Assembly (NCBI GenBank): GCA_019744975.1
Contig: JAIETP010000006.1
Location: forward strand, 62,001-126,000
Direction of reading: 5' to 3'
Length of the DNA stretch: 64,000 bases
From: Burkholderiales bacterium
GTDB lineage: Bacteria; Pseudomonadota; Gammaproteobacteria; Burkholderiales; SG8-41
The translations under genes and the position numbers were made by a program. Under the pieces are notes generated by a model, which saw only the letters and a list, made by a program, of their open reading frames with translations, did no database searches and was not told the origin of the DNA. Of this stretch, positions 8,750 to 17,441 are shown one piece after another; positions within the stretch are counted from its first letter, which is position 1; the number at the start of each line of letters is the position of its first letter.

Positions 8750-10553
8750 CCTCATTGTAAAAGCGGTAAATCTGGGCAAGACCTACCGTCTGTATGCCAA
8801 GCCACATCACCGATTTCTCGACATGTTCGGGCTGCTGCGCAATAACAATGGCGCTTTTACCGAGCACCACGCGCTTGATCATGTGAATCTGGAGATCCGC
8901 CGCGGCGAAAAAGTCGCATTCATTGGCCGCAACGGAGCAGGCAAAAGCACCCTGCTTAAGCTGATTGCCGGCGTAGCTCAACCCACTACCGGAACACTGG
9001 AAGTCAGCCAGGGCGCGCACGCCCTGCTGCAGATCGGCTCCGGCTTCCATCCTGATTTCACGGGGCGGCAGAACTCACTGTCCTACCTGGCACATCTGGG
9101 CATCACAGGCACAGAGGCGCAGGCAAAACTCGAAAACATCGTCGATTTCGCCGAACTCGAGGAATACATCGACCAACCCACCAAGACATATTCCACAGGC
9201 ATGGTGACGCGCCTGATGTTTGCAACATCCACGGTAATCGAGCCGGAATTGCTGATTCTCGACGAGATACTGGGTGTTGGTGACGCTTATTTTTCGAACA
9301 AAAGTTTTGATCGCATTCGGGAAATGTGTGCCGGAGGCCGCACGACCGTGTTGTTGGTTTCACATGACATTTATTCTGCATCGCGCATCAGTGATCGAAT
9401 GGTTTGGCTTGATGGTGGACGCGTTATCGCAGATGGCCCGGCCTCTAATGTCATGAAAGCCTACGAGGATTCCATAAGGGTGCAAGAAGAGTCCAGGCTA
9501 CGGCGAAAAGCCCGGATGAATATGGCATTGATGCAACAAAATAATCCAGGCATTCGCTGGCTGAAGGTAGATATACGAAGCCTTACCAATATGCCGATGA
9601 ATGGGCCGCTTTTTGTATCGGAAATCAAACTACAGCTAAGAGATCACATCCTATTCGCAGATCTGAGTGATGAAGGTCTTGGCAAAGCCGCCGCCCTTGA
9701 AGGTGTTACAGCGGCCCGCTGGGGCCACTTCACGGAACTGGAAGGGGTCATATGCCGGGAAATGCGTAACTATGGCACCCCCCTGCACCGGGCATCAGTG
9801 CTTTTACCTATCCCCGACGGGATTGATCGCATTACTTTGGAAAACGGAAGCCTGGGCATCCGTTATCTGAGTCAAGCTGATAGCGCCCTGGAACTCATAG
9901 CTTACGGAGCGGGTTTTCAATCAAATCCAGGCTCACTACCGGAGTCACACGGGAAATGGACCGATCATGTTATTTCGCTGTCTGAAAACAGCTCATTGCC
10001 GGGAAAAAATGACTCAATTCTCGGGGGTGCAACCATCCATGGAACAAACGATATATTAATCACAAGCGTTCGCTCATTTGACGATACCGGCAGCGAAACC
10101 CTGATGTTTCAGCATGGCGCGGCAATGTCTCTGGAAATCGGGTTTGAAATACGCAATCCGCAACTGAACCAAACTGCAGATTTGTTGGTGGGGTTTCATC
10201 GCGACGGCATTACCGATGTATGCCGGTTCTTTACTCCAGATCTGAGATTCGACGCCTCCAGTGCACCAGTCGGCGTAGTGAAAATGAAAATCTCAAAAAT
10301 AAATCTTGCCAACGGAACTTACACCGCTTCGCTGACTCTTGCGAAAGCTGGCTACTATGCAGATAACCCTGCCATCTTTTACGCCATAAACCCGGATGTT
10401 TACACCTGCTTGTCACGAGTATTGGAAATACAAATACACGGTGGTGATTTAGTCGCTTCAGGTGCGGGCGTTGTTGGCGAAGCCACATGGCAAGTAGTAC
10501 CGGGAAAATTACCGGAAAAGCATAAAAATTTGATTGTTAAGGAGGTTGGATGA
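8742..10553 (+). CDS. ABC polysaccharide exporter ATPase (Wzt type) with extended C-terminus
   Basis: The product has 603 residues. Residues 1-240 form the ATPase with Walker A GRNGAGKST (62-70), signature STGMVTRL (151-158) and Walker B LLILDE (170-175). A further 350 residues follow, in which roughly 430-590 looks like the beta-sandwich carbohydrate-binding domain of Wzt proteins, and 265-400 is an additional segment I do not recognise. Wzt C-terminal domains are known to recognise the capped end of their own polysaccharide and so set export specificity. Base composition becomes clearly more AT-rich from about 9480 onward, where the extension begins, which suggests domain exchange. The last bases overlap the carbamoyltransferase start (ATGA). 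Confidence 0.92.
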   Translation: MSDLIVKAVNLGKTYRLYAKPHHRFLDMFGLLRNNNGAFTEHHALDHVNLEIRRGEKVAFIGRNGAGKSTLLKLIAGVAQPTTGTLEVSQGAHALLQIGSGFHPDFTGRQNSLSYLAHLGITGTEAQAKLENIVDFAELEEYIDQPTKTYSTGMVTRLMFATSTVIEPELLILDEILGVGDAYFSNKSFDRIREMCAGGRTTVLLVSHDIYSASRISDRMVWLDGGRVIADGPASNVMKAYEDSIRVQEESRLRRKARMNMALMQQNNPGIRWLKVDIRSLTNMPMNGPLFVSEIKLQLRDHILFADLSDEGLGKAAALEGVTAARWGHFTELEGVICREMRNYGTPLHRASVLLPIPDGIDRITLENGSLGIRYLSQADSALELIAYGAGFQSNPGSLPESHGKWTDHVISLSENSSLPGKNDSILGGATIHGTNDILITSVRSFDDTGSETLMFQHGAAMSLEIGFEIRNPQLNQTADLLVGFHRDGITDVCRFFTPDLRFDASSAPVGVVKMKISKINLANGTYTASLTLAKAGYYADNPAIFYAINPDVYTCLSRVLEIQIHGGDLVASGAGVVGEATWQVVPGKLPEKHKNLIVKEVG

Positions 10554-12535
10554 GCCACCGCCCAGTGCTCGGTGTCAATGGCTGCCAAGACACATTTCAT
10601 GACGCTAGCGCGTCATTAGTACTAAACGATGCAATCGTAGCTTCAATTGAAGAAGAGCGTTTCAATGGCATCAAGCACTCCAGGGGCATACCCCATCGGG
10701 CAACTCAGCGCGTCCTAGCCGACTTCAACATAGACCCGGGTGATCTTGGGGGGGTAGGGTTTTATTTGGACCCTTGGTTGCTTATGCGTCATTACTACCT
10801 GCACACCGTACGGCAATTTTATCCGGGGAGCTTTGGCCTTTTTCAGGCGATGCCGTTTTATCTAAAATTTTTACGATCACCCACCTTAATCCGCAATGCG
10901 CTCCAGTTGCCAAAGCATGTCCCGGTCTTCTCCGTCAGACATCACTTATGCCATGCCGCCGCGACCTACTTTGGATCGCAGTTTGATGATGCCGCAATTC
11001 TCGTTGTCGATGGCAGCGGGGAGCGTGAAACTTCTTCCTATTTTACCGGGGAAGGATGCTCATTAAAGCAAATTGGCGCGCCCATGAGCTACCCCACATC
11101 CATTGGTTTTTTTTACGAGGGCATTGCAAGTCATCTGGGGCTGGGGTGGATCGGTGGTGCCGGAAAAATGATGGGGCTTGCTCCTTTTGGAAAACCCGTT
11201 CATTACGAAAAGCTAAGAAAATGGTTTGATTTTAAACCTGATGGCAGCATCGTCATCGACTTAAAAAAAATGGGCTACTACCTTAACAAACCATTCTTCA
11301 CTGAGTCGGGAATAAAAGATATTGGTCCCGCAAGAGCAGCAGAAGAAGCGATTACAGAACAACACGCCCATCTTGCGGCAAGTGCTCAAGTTTTGCTCGA
11401 AGAAGCCGTCACCCACATGGCACTCTGCCTGCGCAAGCGCACCGGGAAGAGCAATCTTTGTTACGCCGGAGGAGTTGCCCTCAATATTGATGCAAATTCA
11501 GCTATTTTGGAAAAGGCGGGTTTCAAAAACATTTACATCATGCCGGCATCTTACGATGGTGGCACCTCCATTGGAGCTGCCATTGCCACTCATTATGCTG
11601 TAAATAACCGCCCCAAACGGATTGCCCCGCTCAACCGGGCAGATCTTGGAACAGTTTATGCCGATGAAGACATCAGCAAAGCACTCAGTGATGCTGGTGT
11701 CGCATTTCGCCGCCTGAATGAATTGGAACTGATCGAACACGTCGCATCAAGACTTGCCCAGGGTGCCGTAGTGGGTTGGTATCGTGGGCGCATGGAATGT
11801 GGCCCCAGAGCCCTGGGCTTTCGAAGCATTTTGGCCAACCCCGAACGCAAAGCGATGGCCGACTACTTGAATACACAGGTAAAGGGGCGCGAGGTTTTTC
11901 GTCCCTACGCATCAGCCGTGCCTCTTGAATTTGCGGATCGTTATTTCAATGTGTCTGCCGCCAGCCCTTTTATGCTTTATAAATTCGAAGTTCGCAAAGA
12001 ATTTCGTGACAAGTTGGCCGCGGTGACTCATGTGGACGGCTCCGCGCGCGCGCAAACTGTAACCCGGGATGAAAACGAAGCATTCCATGCGTTATTGCTT
12101 AAATTTGGGGAAATCAGTGGAACACCTGTACTGCTAAACACCAGCTTTAATCTGGGCGGTGAAACTTTGGTTGAGAAGCCAAGTCATGCGATAGCAAGCT
12201 TTTTGGCTGGAAAAATGGACGTGCTCGTAGTTGGAAATTTTATTGTGGATGAAGGAAAGCCTCCAAGATTCGAATCTTTTGCCGGCTTATCCCCCATGTC
12301 GCCCGGGGTGATCGCCCCTGCTCAAAACATCGGGAATTACAAAAAACAAGAACCAGAGCGATTTGAAGTTTTGGAATCATCGCTCGAAAAATGGGTGCGG
12401 GTATCGATAGAACGGCATGGCGCAGAAGGTTTTTTCCGGAAGTTCTACTCGCGCCCTGTTCTGGCCCTTTTGGGCCTGGTGCTTTCTACCGCCAATCTTT
12501 TAGATCGGCATGTAATTCGTTCGATTAAGAGTTGA
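10550..12535 (+). CDS. carbamoyltransferase, NodU/CmcH family
   Basis: The 661-residue protein shows both halves of the family. An N-terminal Kae1-like ATPase region has HHLCHAAATY near residue 130, LVVDGSGE and later GGVALNIDANS near 306. The C-terminal YrdC-like half has CGPRALGFRSILANP near 420, FRPYASAVP and LLNTSFNLGGE. These enzymes use carbamoyl phosphate and ATP, through a carbamoyl-adenylate, to carbamoylate a hydroxyl on a sugar or antibiotic. Here the acceptor is most likely a glycan sugar. The gene is AT-rich like the 3' part of wzt, so both may have arrived together. One idea is that the carbamoylated residue is part of what the Wzt extension recognises. Confidence 0.9.
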   Translation: MSHRPVLGVNGCQDTFHDASASLVLNDAIVASIEEERFNGIKHSRGIPHRATQRVLADFNIDPGDLGGVGFYLDPWLLMRHYYLHTVRQFYPGSFGLFQAMPFYLKFLRSPTLIRNALQLPKHVPVFSVRHHLCHAAATYFGSQFDDAAILVVDGSGERETSSYFTGEGCSLKQIGAPMSYPTSIGFFYEGIASHLGLGWIGGAGKMMGLAPFGKPVHYEKLRKWFDFKPDGSIVIDLKKMGYYLNKPFFTESGIKDIGPARAAEEAITEQHAHLAASAQVLLEEAVTHMALCLRKRTGKSNLCYAGGVALNIDANSAILEKAGFKNIYIMPASYDGGTSIGAAIATHYAVNNRPKRIAPLNRADLGTVYADEDISKALSDAGVAFRRLNELELIEHVASRLAQGAVVGWYRGRMECGPRALGFRSILANPERKAMADYLNTQVKGREVFRPYASAVPLEFADRYFNVSAASPFMLYKFEVRKEFRDKLAAVTHVDGSARAQTVTRDENEAFHALLLKFGEISGTPVLLNTSFNLGGETLVEKPSHAIASFLAGKMDVLVVGNFIVDEGKPPRFESFAGLSPMSPGVIAPAQNIGNYKKQEPERFEVLESSLEKWVRVSIERHGAEGFFRKFYSRPVLALLGLVLSTANLLDRHVIRSIKS

Positions 12536-12559
12536 TGACAAATAACGGCCGATTAAACT
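12532..12559 (+). promoter_or_regulatory. probable sigma70-type promoter before methyltransferase
   Basis: TTGATG (12532-12537) and TAAACT (12554-12559) are 16 bases apart in the 61-bp gap after the carbamoyltransferase. Transcription would begin near 12566, about 30 bases before the methyltransferase ATG at 12597. A GTG at 12566 opens a 16-codon frame that runs into the methyltransferase start; this may be chance. Only sequence resemblance supports the call. Confidence 0.4.
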
Positions 12560-12596
12560 CCCGGCGTGAGCATCACCATTTTCAAAAAACAAGGTC

Positions 12597-13406
12597 ATGA
12601 ACAGCGAAAAAGCTGACGCTCGAAACGTCATCGACTACTACACCTCTTCGGATGCCGAACTGGCCCAGCGTTATATCGGCGGTCAATTCGAGCTCGGCAC
12701 CCGCCCCTATTACGAAGCTGCCCTGAAGCATCGCTACGATCTTTATCCCGAAATCCCCCGCATCGCGGCTTTTGACCAGTTTTCAGGCAAAGCTGTGCTG
12801 GAAGTCGGAGTCGGTCAGGGCTCTGACCACTTCATGTTCGCGCGCATGGGCGCAAAACTTACGGGGGTGGATCTGACGGAGAAGCACTGCCAGATGACGC
12901 GGCAGTTTCTGCGCACTTTCGATCTGGAGCCGCATGTCATCAATGCCAACGCATGCGAGCTGCCATTCCCGGATGCCAGCTTCGACCATGTGTATTCATG
13001 CGGCGTATTGCTGCTGGTACCCGATCTTCCGCGTGCCATGGCGGAGATCCGGCGCGTTTTGCGTCCGGGTGGCACAGCCACCATCATGCTGTACAACAAG
13101 AAAAGCCTGCACTATTGGTTGAAGACGCGCCTGTATTACGGATGGGCACTAGGCGAAGACGCTGCCATCGGACGTCAGGCTGTGGATGACTGGTACACCG
13201 ATGGCCCGGGCTATATTCGGGTTTATCACTATGGTCCGCACGACCTGCAATGGATCTTCGACGGATTCCGTGACATTGAATATCAGACCTCTTGCCTCAG
13301 TCCAGAACAGATCCCGATCGCCGGCCTTCCCAGCAACATCCGGGTAAAGAAATGGCTCGAAAGCCGGTGGGGATTTTTTCTGTGGGGAAAGGCGACGAAG
13401 CCATGA
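12597..13406 (+). CDS. class I SAM-dependent methyltransferase
   Basis: The 269-residue protein carries motif I VLEVGVGQGSDHF, the strand-2 acid in TGVDLTEKH, ACELPFPDASFD and RRVLRPGGTA, as in Methyltransf_11 enzymes. Its YNKKSLHYWLK stretch matches the YAENSLHYWRN of the product at 5026, so the two are likely paralogues with related acceptors. The start ATG has a weak AAGG five bases upstream and follows a possible promoter. The end overlaps the next gene by four bases (ATGA). GC content returns to the usual level after the AT-rich carbamoyltransferase. A sugar methylation role is inferred from context; the acceptor cannot be told. Confidence 0.87.
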   Translation: MNSEKADARNVIDYYTSSDAELAQRYIGGQFELGTRPYYEAALKHRYDLYPEIPRIAAFDQFSGKAVLEVGVGQGSDHFMFARMGAKLTGVDLTEKHCQMTRQFLRTFDLEPHVINANACELPFPDASFDHVYSCGVLLLVPDLPRAMAEIRRVLRPGGTATIMLYNKKSLHYWLKTRLYYGWALGEDAAIGRQAVDDWYTDGPGYIRVYHYGPHDLQWIFDGFRDIEYQTSCLSPEQIPIAGLPSNIRVKKWLESRWGFFLWGKATKP

Positions 13407-14017
13407 TTCTTGAGTTGCCACGACCTTGCCGCTATGAGGATCTGACTCGCGCCAGCGAATCTGGCGAACTTCTGGAACTGGCACTGATTGCAGACGGAGA
13501 ACCAGCAGAATTGGCTGCAGCCATCAGAGCTTGGGGCTCAGCCATGCCCGCTACGCGGATGAACGTCTTTCATACTCCAGTTTTTTCTGAAGCATTATCC
13601 ATGGCCACCGCTGCCGACAACACCATTACAGCCATTGAAGTGCGGTCTTACAACATGCTTAATCAAACTCCTCAGGCGACAACATGCCGGGTATGGTCTA
13701 CGTGCTCCCCTTATGACGCCTACGGCGTATTGGTAAAAAAAGATTTAGAATCAATAACCTATAACATAATCCGGCGTAATGGCGGTATTTACTTTGCCCA
13801 CGACCCTGCGTATGGCGTAGTGCGGTGGTTTTCGGCTGACGGCTTGCTTGATCGCCTGCGCTACCGCGGCATTCGGCTGTTAATTTACCGCTTAATTTGC
13901 TGTACAGGCCTTGGGCTTTCATGGATGGCCAGCCGCTTCAGCGCAGCGAGCCTCAAGTGGAGAAAGATTCGACCGGCTACGACTACACCGCAATCCAGAT
14001 ATGAATCCAAATCATAA
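13403..14017 (+). CDS. protein of unknown function in glycan locus
   Basis: The ATG at 13403 overlaps the previous stop as ATGA and gives 204 residues. A GTG further upstream, at 13292, would lie wholly inside the methyltransferase and is unlikely. I recognise no domain. The N-terminal half is acidic and leucine-rich (YEDLTRASESGELLELALIADGE is too long to be a motif but shows the character). A hydrophobic stretch near the C-terminus (LLIYRLICCTGLGLSW) could be one membrane helix or an amphipathic anchor, followed by a basic tail. Base composition drops in the second half. The position between two methyltransferases with overlaps on both sides argues that it is a real gene of the operon and could be a partner or modifier of one of them. 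Confidence 0.6.
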   Translation: MILELPRPCRYEDLTRASESGELLELALIADGEPAELAAAIRAWGSAMPATRMNVFHTPVFSEALSMATAADNTITAIEVRSYNMLNQTPQATTCRVWSTCSPYDAYGVLVKKDLESITYNIIRRNGGIYFAHDPAYGVVRWFSADGLLDRLRYRGIRLLIYRLICCTGLGLSWMASRFSAASLKWRKIRPATTTPQSRYESKS

Positions 14018-15359
14018 CCATCTCGCATCGGCTCTCCTTCGCCTGGCCAATGAGGCGGTTTCGCGCGCGCCAGTTGCTGCGGCCAAATCCAGCAGCCACG
14101 GCATCACAACCCCTTTTTCCACTGCCAGCCAATCCGACTGGGCAGAAGCAGTAAGGCTGTGGAACGAGAATGGCAGCCACCTGATTGCAGGCCTCGCCAA
14201 AAGGCCCTGTCCTGCCTGCGGACAGAATGATGCGCGGTCGCTGTTTCAGTCCTACGATCGATATACGTTTGTTGAATGCATCCCCTGCGGATGCTGGTAC
14301 GTTCCGCAGAAAGTCGAAGCTGAGTTGTTCGAACGTTTTTTTTCAGAAACACCCAAGGCTGTCGAAGTCATGCAGCGCACTCTAGAAGGACGCCGAACCG
14401 AAGCCAGTCGGCTGTCCAACCTGGAACGCATCGGCGCTTATCTGGATCAGCTCATCCCGCTTTTGTCCGGAACAAGTGGTTTGCGCTATCTCGACATGGG
14501 CTGCGGACTCGGGCAATCCCTGGAGGCTGCGCAGGCACGAGGGCTGCAGGCAAGCGGTGTTGAATCCTCCCGCGAATGCATCACAATCGCGAGTCAAGCC
14601 GGCCTTCAGGTTTGTCATGTCTCCGACAATGGCCTCCGACAGCAAAAATTCAACCTGATTTCGTTCTGGGAATCGCTGGAGCACATGGTCGAACCCGCTG
14701 CGGTATTACAGGATTGTCTCCAGCACATGGCGCCCAACAGCCTGCTGGCGTTTACGGTGCCAAATCAGAATTCTCCGCCGGTACGCAGCCAACGCGGTGA
14801 TTGCAGCGTTGTTAATGGCGGGTACGACACGCCAGGCCATATTAATTTATTCAATCCGGAGACTATTGAACGTTTGTTGGATCGCAGTGGCTATACTTTG
14901 CTGGCATTGGACGGGCAATATGGCCTTGATTTAAGTGAGCTGATTTCTTATTTTCTGGGGAAACAGCGGGGGGCTTATGACCTTTTGCAAGGTCGGGCCG
15001 TTCAAAGCGGTCTTACCGAAGAAAACCACTCACTTCTGCGCGCGATCGGGCCCGCTTACGCGTTGCTTGAGCGCATTACGTTGACCGCCCCCATTCTTTT
15101 CGGATTTGCATGCCGCAAAGGTGATGCTGGACACTTTGCATCGGCTGTCGCTCAGTATAAAAACAAGCGGCGTAATCAGTTGCTTGAGCAGATTGACCAA
15201 ATGTCACCCATGCCAGGGGATGTTGCCTTACTGCAGCACCAACTAACAGAGGCCGAAGGTCGCATCCACCTCCTCGAGGACGAACTTCGTGTTGCCCGCA
15301 ATCCCCTGCGACGCCTCGTACGCTTCGTTCGCAAAACGCTCAATCCGCCAAAAAGCTGA
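14001..15359 (+). CDS. class I SAM-dependent methyltransferase with N-terminal zinc ribbon and C-terminal coiled coil
   Basis: From the ATG at 14001 the product has 452 residues. Residues about 68-95 contain CPACGQ and VECIPCGC, a four-cysteine zinc-ribbon-like unit. The methyltransferase core follows, with YLDMGCGLGQSLEAAQ, ASGVESS and FWESLEHMVEP. The last 50 residues form a heptad-like helix (HQLTEAEGRIHLLEDELR) ending in a basic tail. This layout resembles sugar C- or O-methyltransferases related to UbiG and the Methyltransf_13/23 groups found in O-antigen loci. It overlaps the unknown gene before it by 17 bases, and the amidotransferase starts three bases after its stop. The coiled coil may mediate dimerisation or docking to other glycan enzymes. 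Confidence 0.85.
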   Translation: MNPNHNHLASALLRLANEAVSRAPVAAAKSSSHGITTPFSTASQSDWAEAVRLWNENGSHLIAGLAKRPCPACGQNDARSLFQSYDRYTFVECIPCGCWYVPQKVEAELFERFFSETPKAVEVMQRTLEGRRTEASRLSNLERIGAYLDQLIPLLSGTSGLRYLDMGCGLGQSLEAAQARGLQASGVESSRECITIASQAGLQVCHVSDNGLRQQKFNLISFWESLEHMVEPAAVLQDCLQHMAPNSLLAFTVPNQNSPPVRSQRGDCSVVNGGYDTPGHINLFNPETIERLLDRSGYTLLALDGQYGLDLSELISYFLGKQRGAYDLLQGRAVQSGLTEENHSLLRAIGPAYALLERITLTAPILFGFACRKGDAGHFASAVAQYKNKRRNQLLEQIDQMSPMPGDVALLQHQLTEAEGRIHLLEDELRVARNPLRRLVRFVRKTLNPPKS

Positions 15360-15362
15360 CTC

Positions 15363-17363
15363 ATGTGCGGCATAGCAGGCGCTTATCGCCCGGTAGGGCA
15401 GGCTGTATCTGACGACAGCGTATTGACCGCCATGCGCGATCGCATGGTGCACAGAGGCCCGGACGGCGGTGATTTATGGCGCTCAACAGACGGTCGCTGC
15501 GCACTGGCACATCGCCGCCTGTCCATCATCGATCTGTCCACGGCCGCCACTCAGCCTATGGCCAATCAGGACCGCAGTGTCGTGGTGACTTTCAATGGGG
15601 AGATTTACAACCACGCCGAACTGCGACAGGAGCTGATGGCCCTGGGCAAATATCGTTGGGTCACCGACCACTCGGACACCGAGGTATTGCTTCACGCGTA
15701 CGAAGAATGGGGCTTGGACTGCGTACACCGCTTCTACGGCATGTTCGCGTTTGCCATTTACGACATGCGCAACCGCGAACGCCCGGCCCTGCACCTGGTA
15801 CGCGACCGCGTCGGGATTAAACCCCTTTATTTCACCAGGACTGACGCCGGGGAATGGCTGTTTGCCTCGGAAATCCGTGCCCTTTTCGCGCACCCTGCGG
15901 TTTCACCGCAGATGGACCGCACCGCGTTTTGGCACTACCTGACCTTCATCGTAACGCCGGCACCCATGACCCTGTTCCGGGGCATTTTCAAATTGCCTGC
16001 GGGACACACCATCACCATCGACCATCGCGGGCAGGCCACCTCCAACGCCTACTGGGATTGCCGCCCCGATGCCGCCAGCACCCTGCGCCCCTCCGACCTG
16101 AGTGAACAGGACGCGACGGACGAGTTGACCCGCTTGCTCCGGCAATCCATCAAACGCCGGATGGTGTCCGACGTGCCCTTTGGCGTTTTGCTGTCCGGTG
16201 GCGTTGATTCCAGCATGAACGTGGCCCTGATGGCCGAACTGATGGATCGCCCGGTATCAACGTTTACGATCGGCTACGAGGGCCAGGAAGAAACCAACGA
16301 GTTTCGTTACGCCCGTCGCCTGAGTGACCGTTACCGCACCAATCACCACGAATCGATCATCAACCACAAGGATGCACAGGACTTCCTGCCCTTGCTGGTG
16401 CAGCTGCAGGATGAGCCGATCGCTGACAATGTCTGCATCCCTCTGTATTTCCTCTCCAAACTGGTCAAGGACAGCGGCACCACGGTGGTTCAGGTCGGCG
16501 AAGGGGCGGATGAGAATTTTCTCGGCTACTGGTGGTGCGACCACTACCGGAACAAGTACGAATCCGTTTACCGGCCAGCGGCACGCGGTGCCGCGTCATG
16601 GTGGCGCAATCTGCTGGGCGGCGCACGCCAGGGATTGACCGGACGCCCCGCCGAAGACATCGACATCATGAACCGCGCCCGTGCCGGACAGGAAATGTTC
16701 TGGGGCGGTGCCGCCTGCTGGTGGGGAGGCATTCGCAAGCAGCTGACCCCGGATGCAGGCCCGTTTGCAGAGACCATCCAATGCCCGGTGCCGGGCCTGC
16801 TGCCGCCGGGATTTGCAACCACCGACAGCCACAATGTTGTGAAGCACTACCTGAGCGGGCTGAATGTTCTCGACCCGGATGTACTGCAAAAAATCCCTTA
16901 CATGGAAATGAAACTGCGCCTGCCGGAACATCTCTTGATGCGTGTGGACAAGCTGACCATGGCCCATTCGATCGAGGCCAGGGTGCCCTTCCTCGACCAC
17001 GATGTCGTCAATTTCGCCACCCGCCTGCCGCCCAGCTACAAACTGCGCGACGGCACCGGCAAATGGCTGCTCAAAAAAGCCGCGGAACCCTATCTGGACC
17101 ACGACATGATTTACCGCACCAAACAGGGATTCGGCGCACCGATGGAGCAATGGTTCAGGGAAGAAAGTTTTGCCAAACGCTGTGTTGCCGCGTTCGAGCG
17201 CTCACGCATCAAAAAAGACGGTTTTCTGGACAACGACTACTTCCGAGGGCTGTTAAATCAGCAAATTGAGGGTCGCGGCGGGTACAGCTTTCATTTGTGG
17301 ACCGTGCTCAATGCCGTGCTGTGGCATGAGTCGTGGATTGAAGGTAAAGCGGACTGCTTTTAG
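15363..17363 (+). CDS. asparagine-synthase-like glutamine amidotransferase (first copy)
   Basis: The 666-residue protein begins MCGIAGAY, so Cys2 can be the glutaminase nucleophile after loss of Met1, and has RRLSIIDLS and FNGEIYNH of the Ntn-type domain. The synthetase half contains the PP-loop LLSGGVDSS near residue 277, QVGEGADENFLGY and IEARVPFLDHD. Classical enzymes turn aspartate into asparagine. In O-antigen loci, relatives such as WbpS amidate the carboxyl of uronic acids, and that role fits this setting better. The usual GEGADELFxGY is GEGADENFLGY here. It is a close paralogue of the gene at 19282, and both lie between methyltransferases. Confidence 0.9.
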   Translation: MCGIAGAYRPVGQAVSDDSVLTAMRDRMVHRGPDGGDLWRSTDGRCALAHRRLSIIDLSTAATQPMANQDRSVVVTFNGEIYNHAELRQELMALGKYRWVTDHSDTEVLLHAYEEWGLDCVHRFYGMFAFAIYDMRNRERPALHLVRDRVGIKPLYFTRTDAGEWLFASEIRALFAHPAVSPQMDRTAFWHYLTFIVTPAPMTLFRGIFKLPAGHTITIDHRGQATSNAYWDCRPDAASTLRPSDLSEQDATDELTRLLRQSIKRRMVSDVPFGVLLSGGVDSSMNVALMAELMDRPVSTFTIGYEGQEETNEFRYARRLSDRYRTNHHESIINHKDAQDFLPLLVQLQDEPIADNVCIPLYFLSKLVKDSGTTVVQVGEGADENFLGYWWCDHYRNKYESVYRPAARGAASWWRNLLGGARQGLTGRPAEDIDIMNRARAGQEMFWGGAACWWGGIRKQLTPDAGPFAETIQCPVPGLLPPGFATTDSHNVVKHYLSGLNVLDPDVLQKIPYMEMKLRLPEHLLMRVDKLTMAHSIEARVPFLDHDVVNFATRLPPSYKLRDGTGKWLLKKAAEPYLDHDMIYRTKQGFGAPMEQWFREESFAKRCVAAFERSRIKKDGFLDNDYFRGLLNQQIEGRGGYSFHLWTVLNAVLWHESWIEGKADCF

Positions 17364-17441
17364 CCACAAAGCGAGCCTTTTGGAAAGGCTGGTCAATGAT
17401 GGCATCATGCTGATGATTTCGTCGATAAACTGGAAAACGAA

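Noticed and set aside
15363-17363. Housekeeping asparagine synthase
   Set aside because: Not excluded, but two copies set between methyltransferases in a glycan locus fit sugar amidation better.
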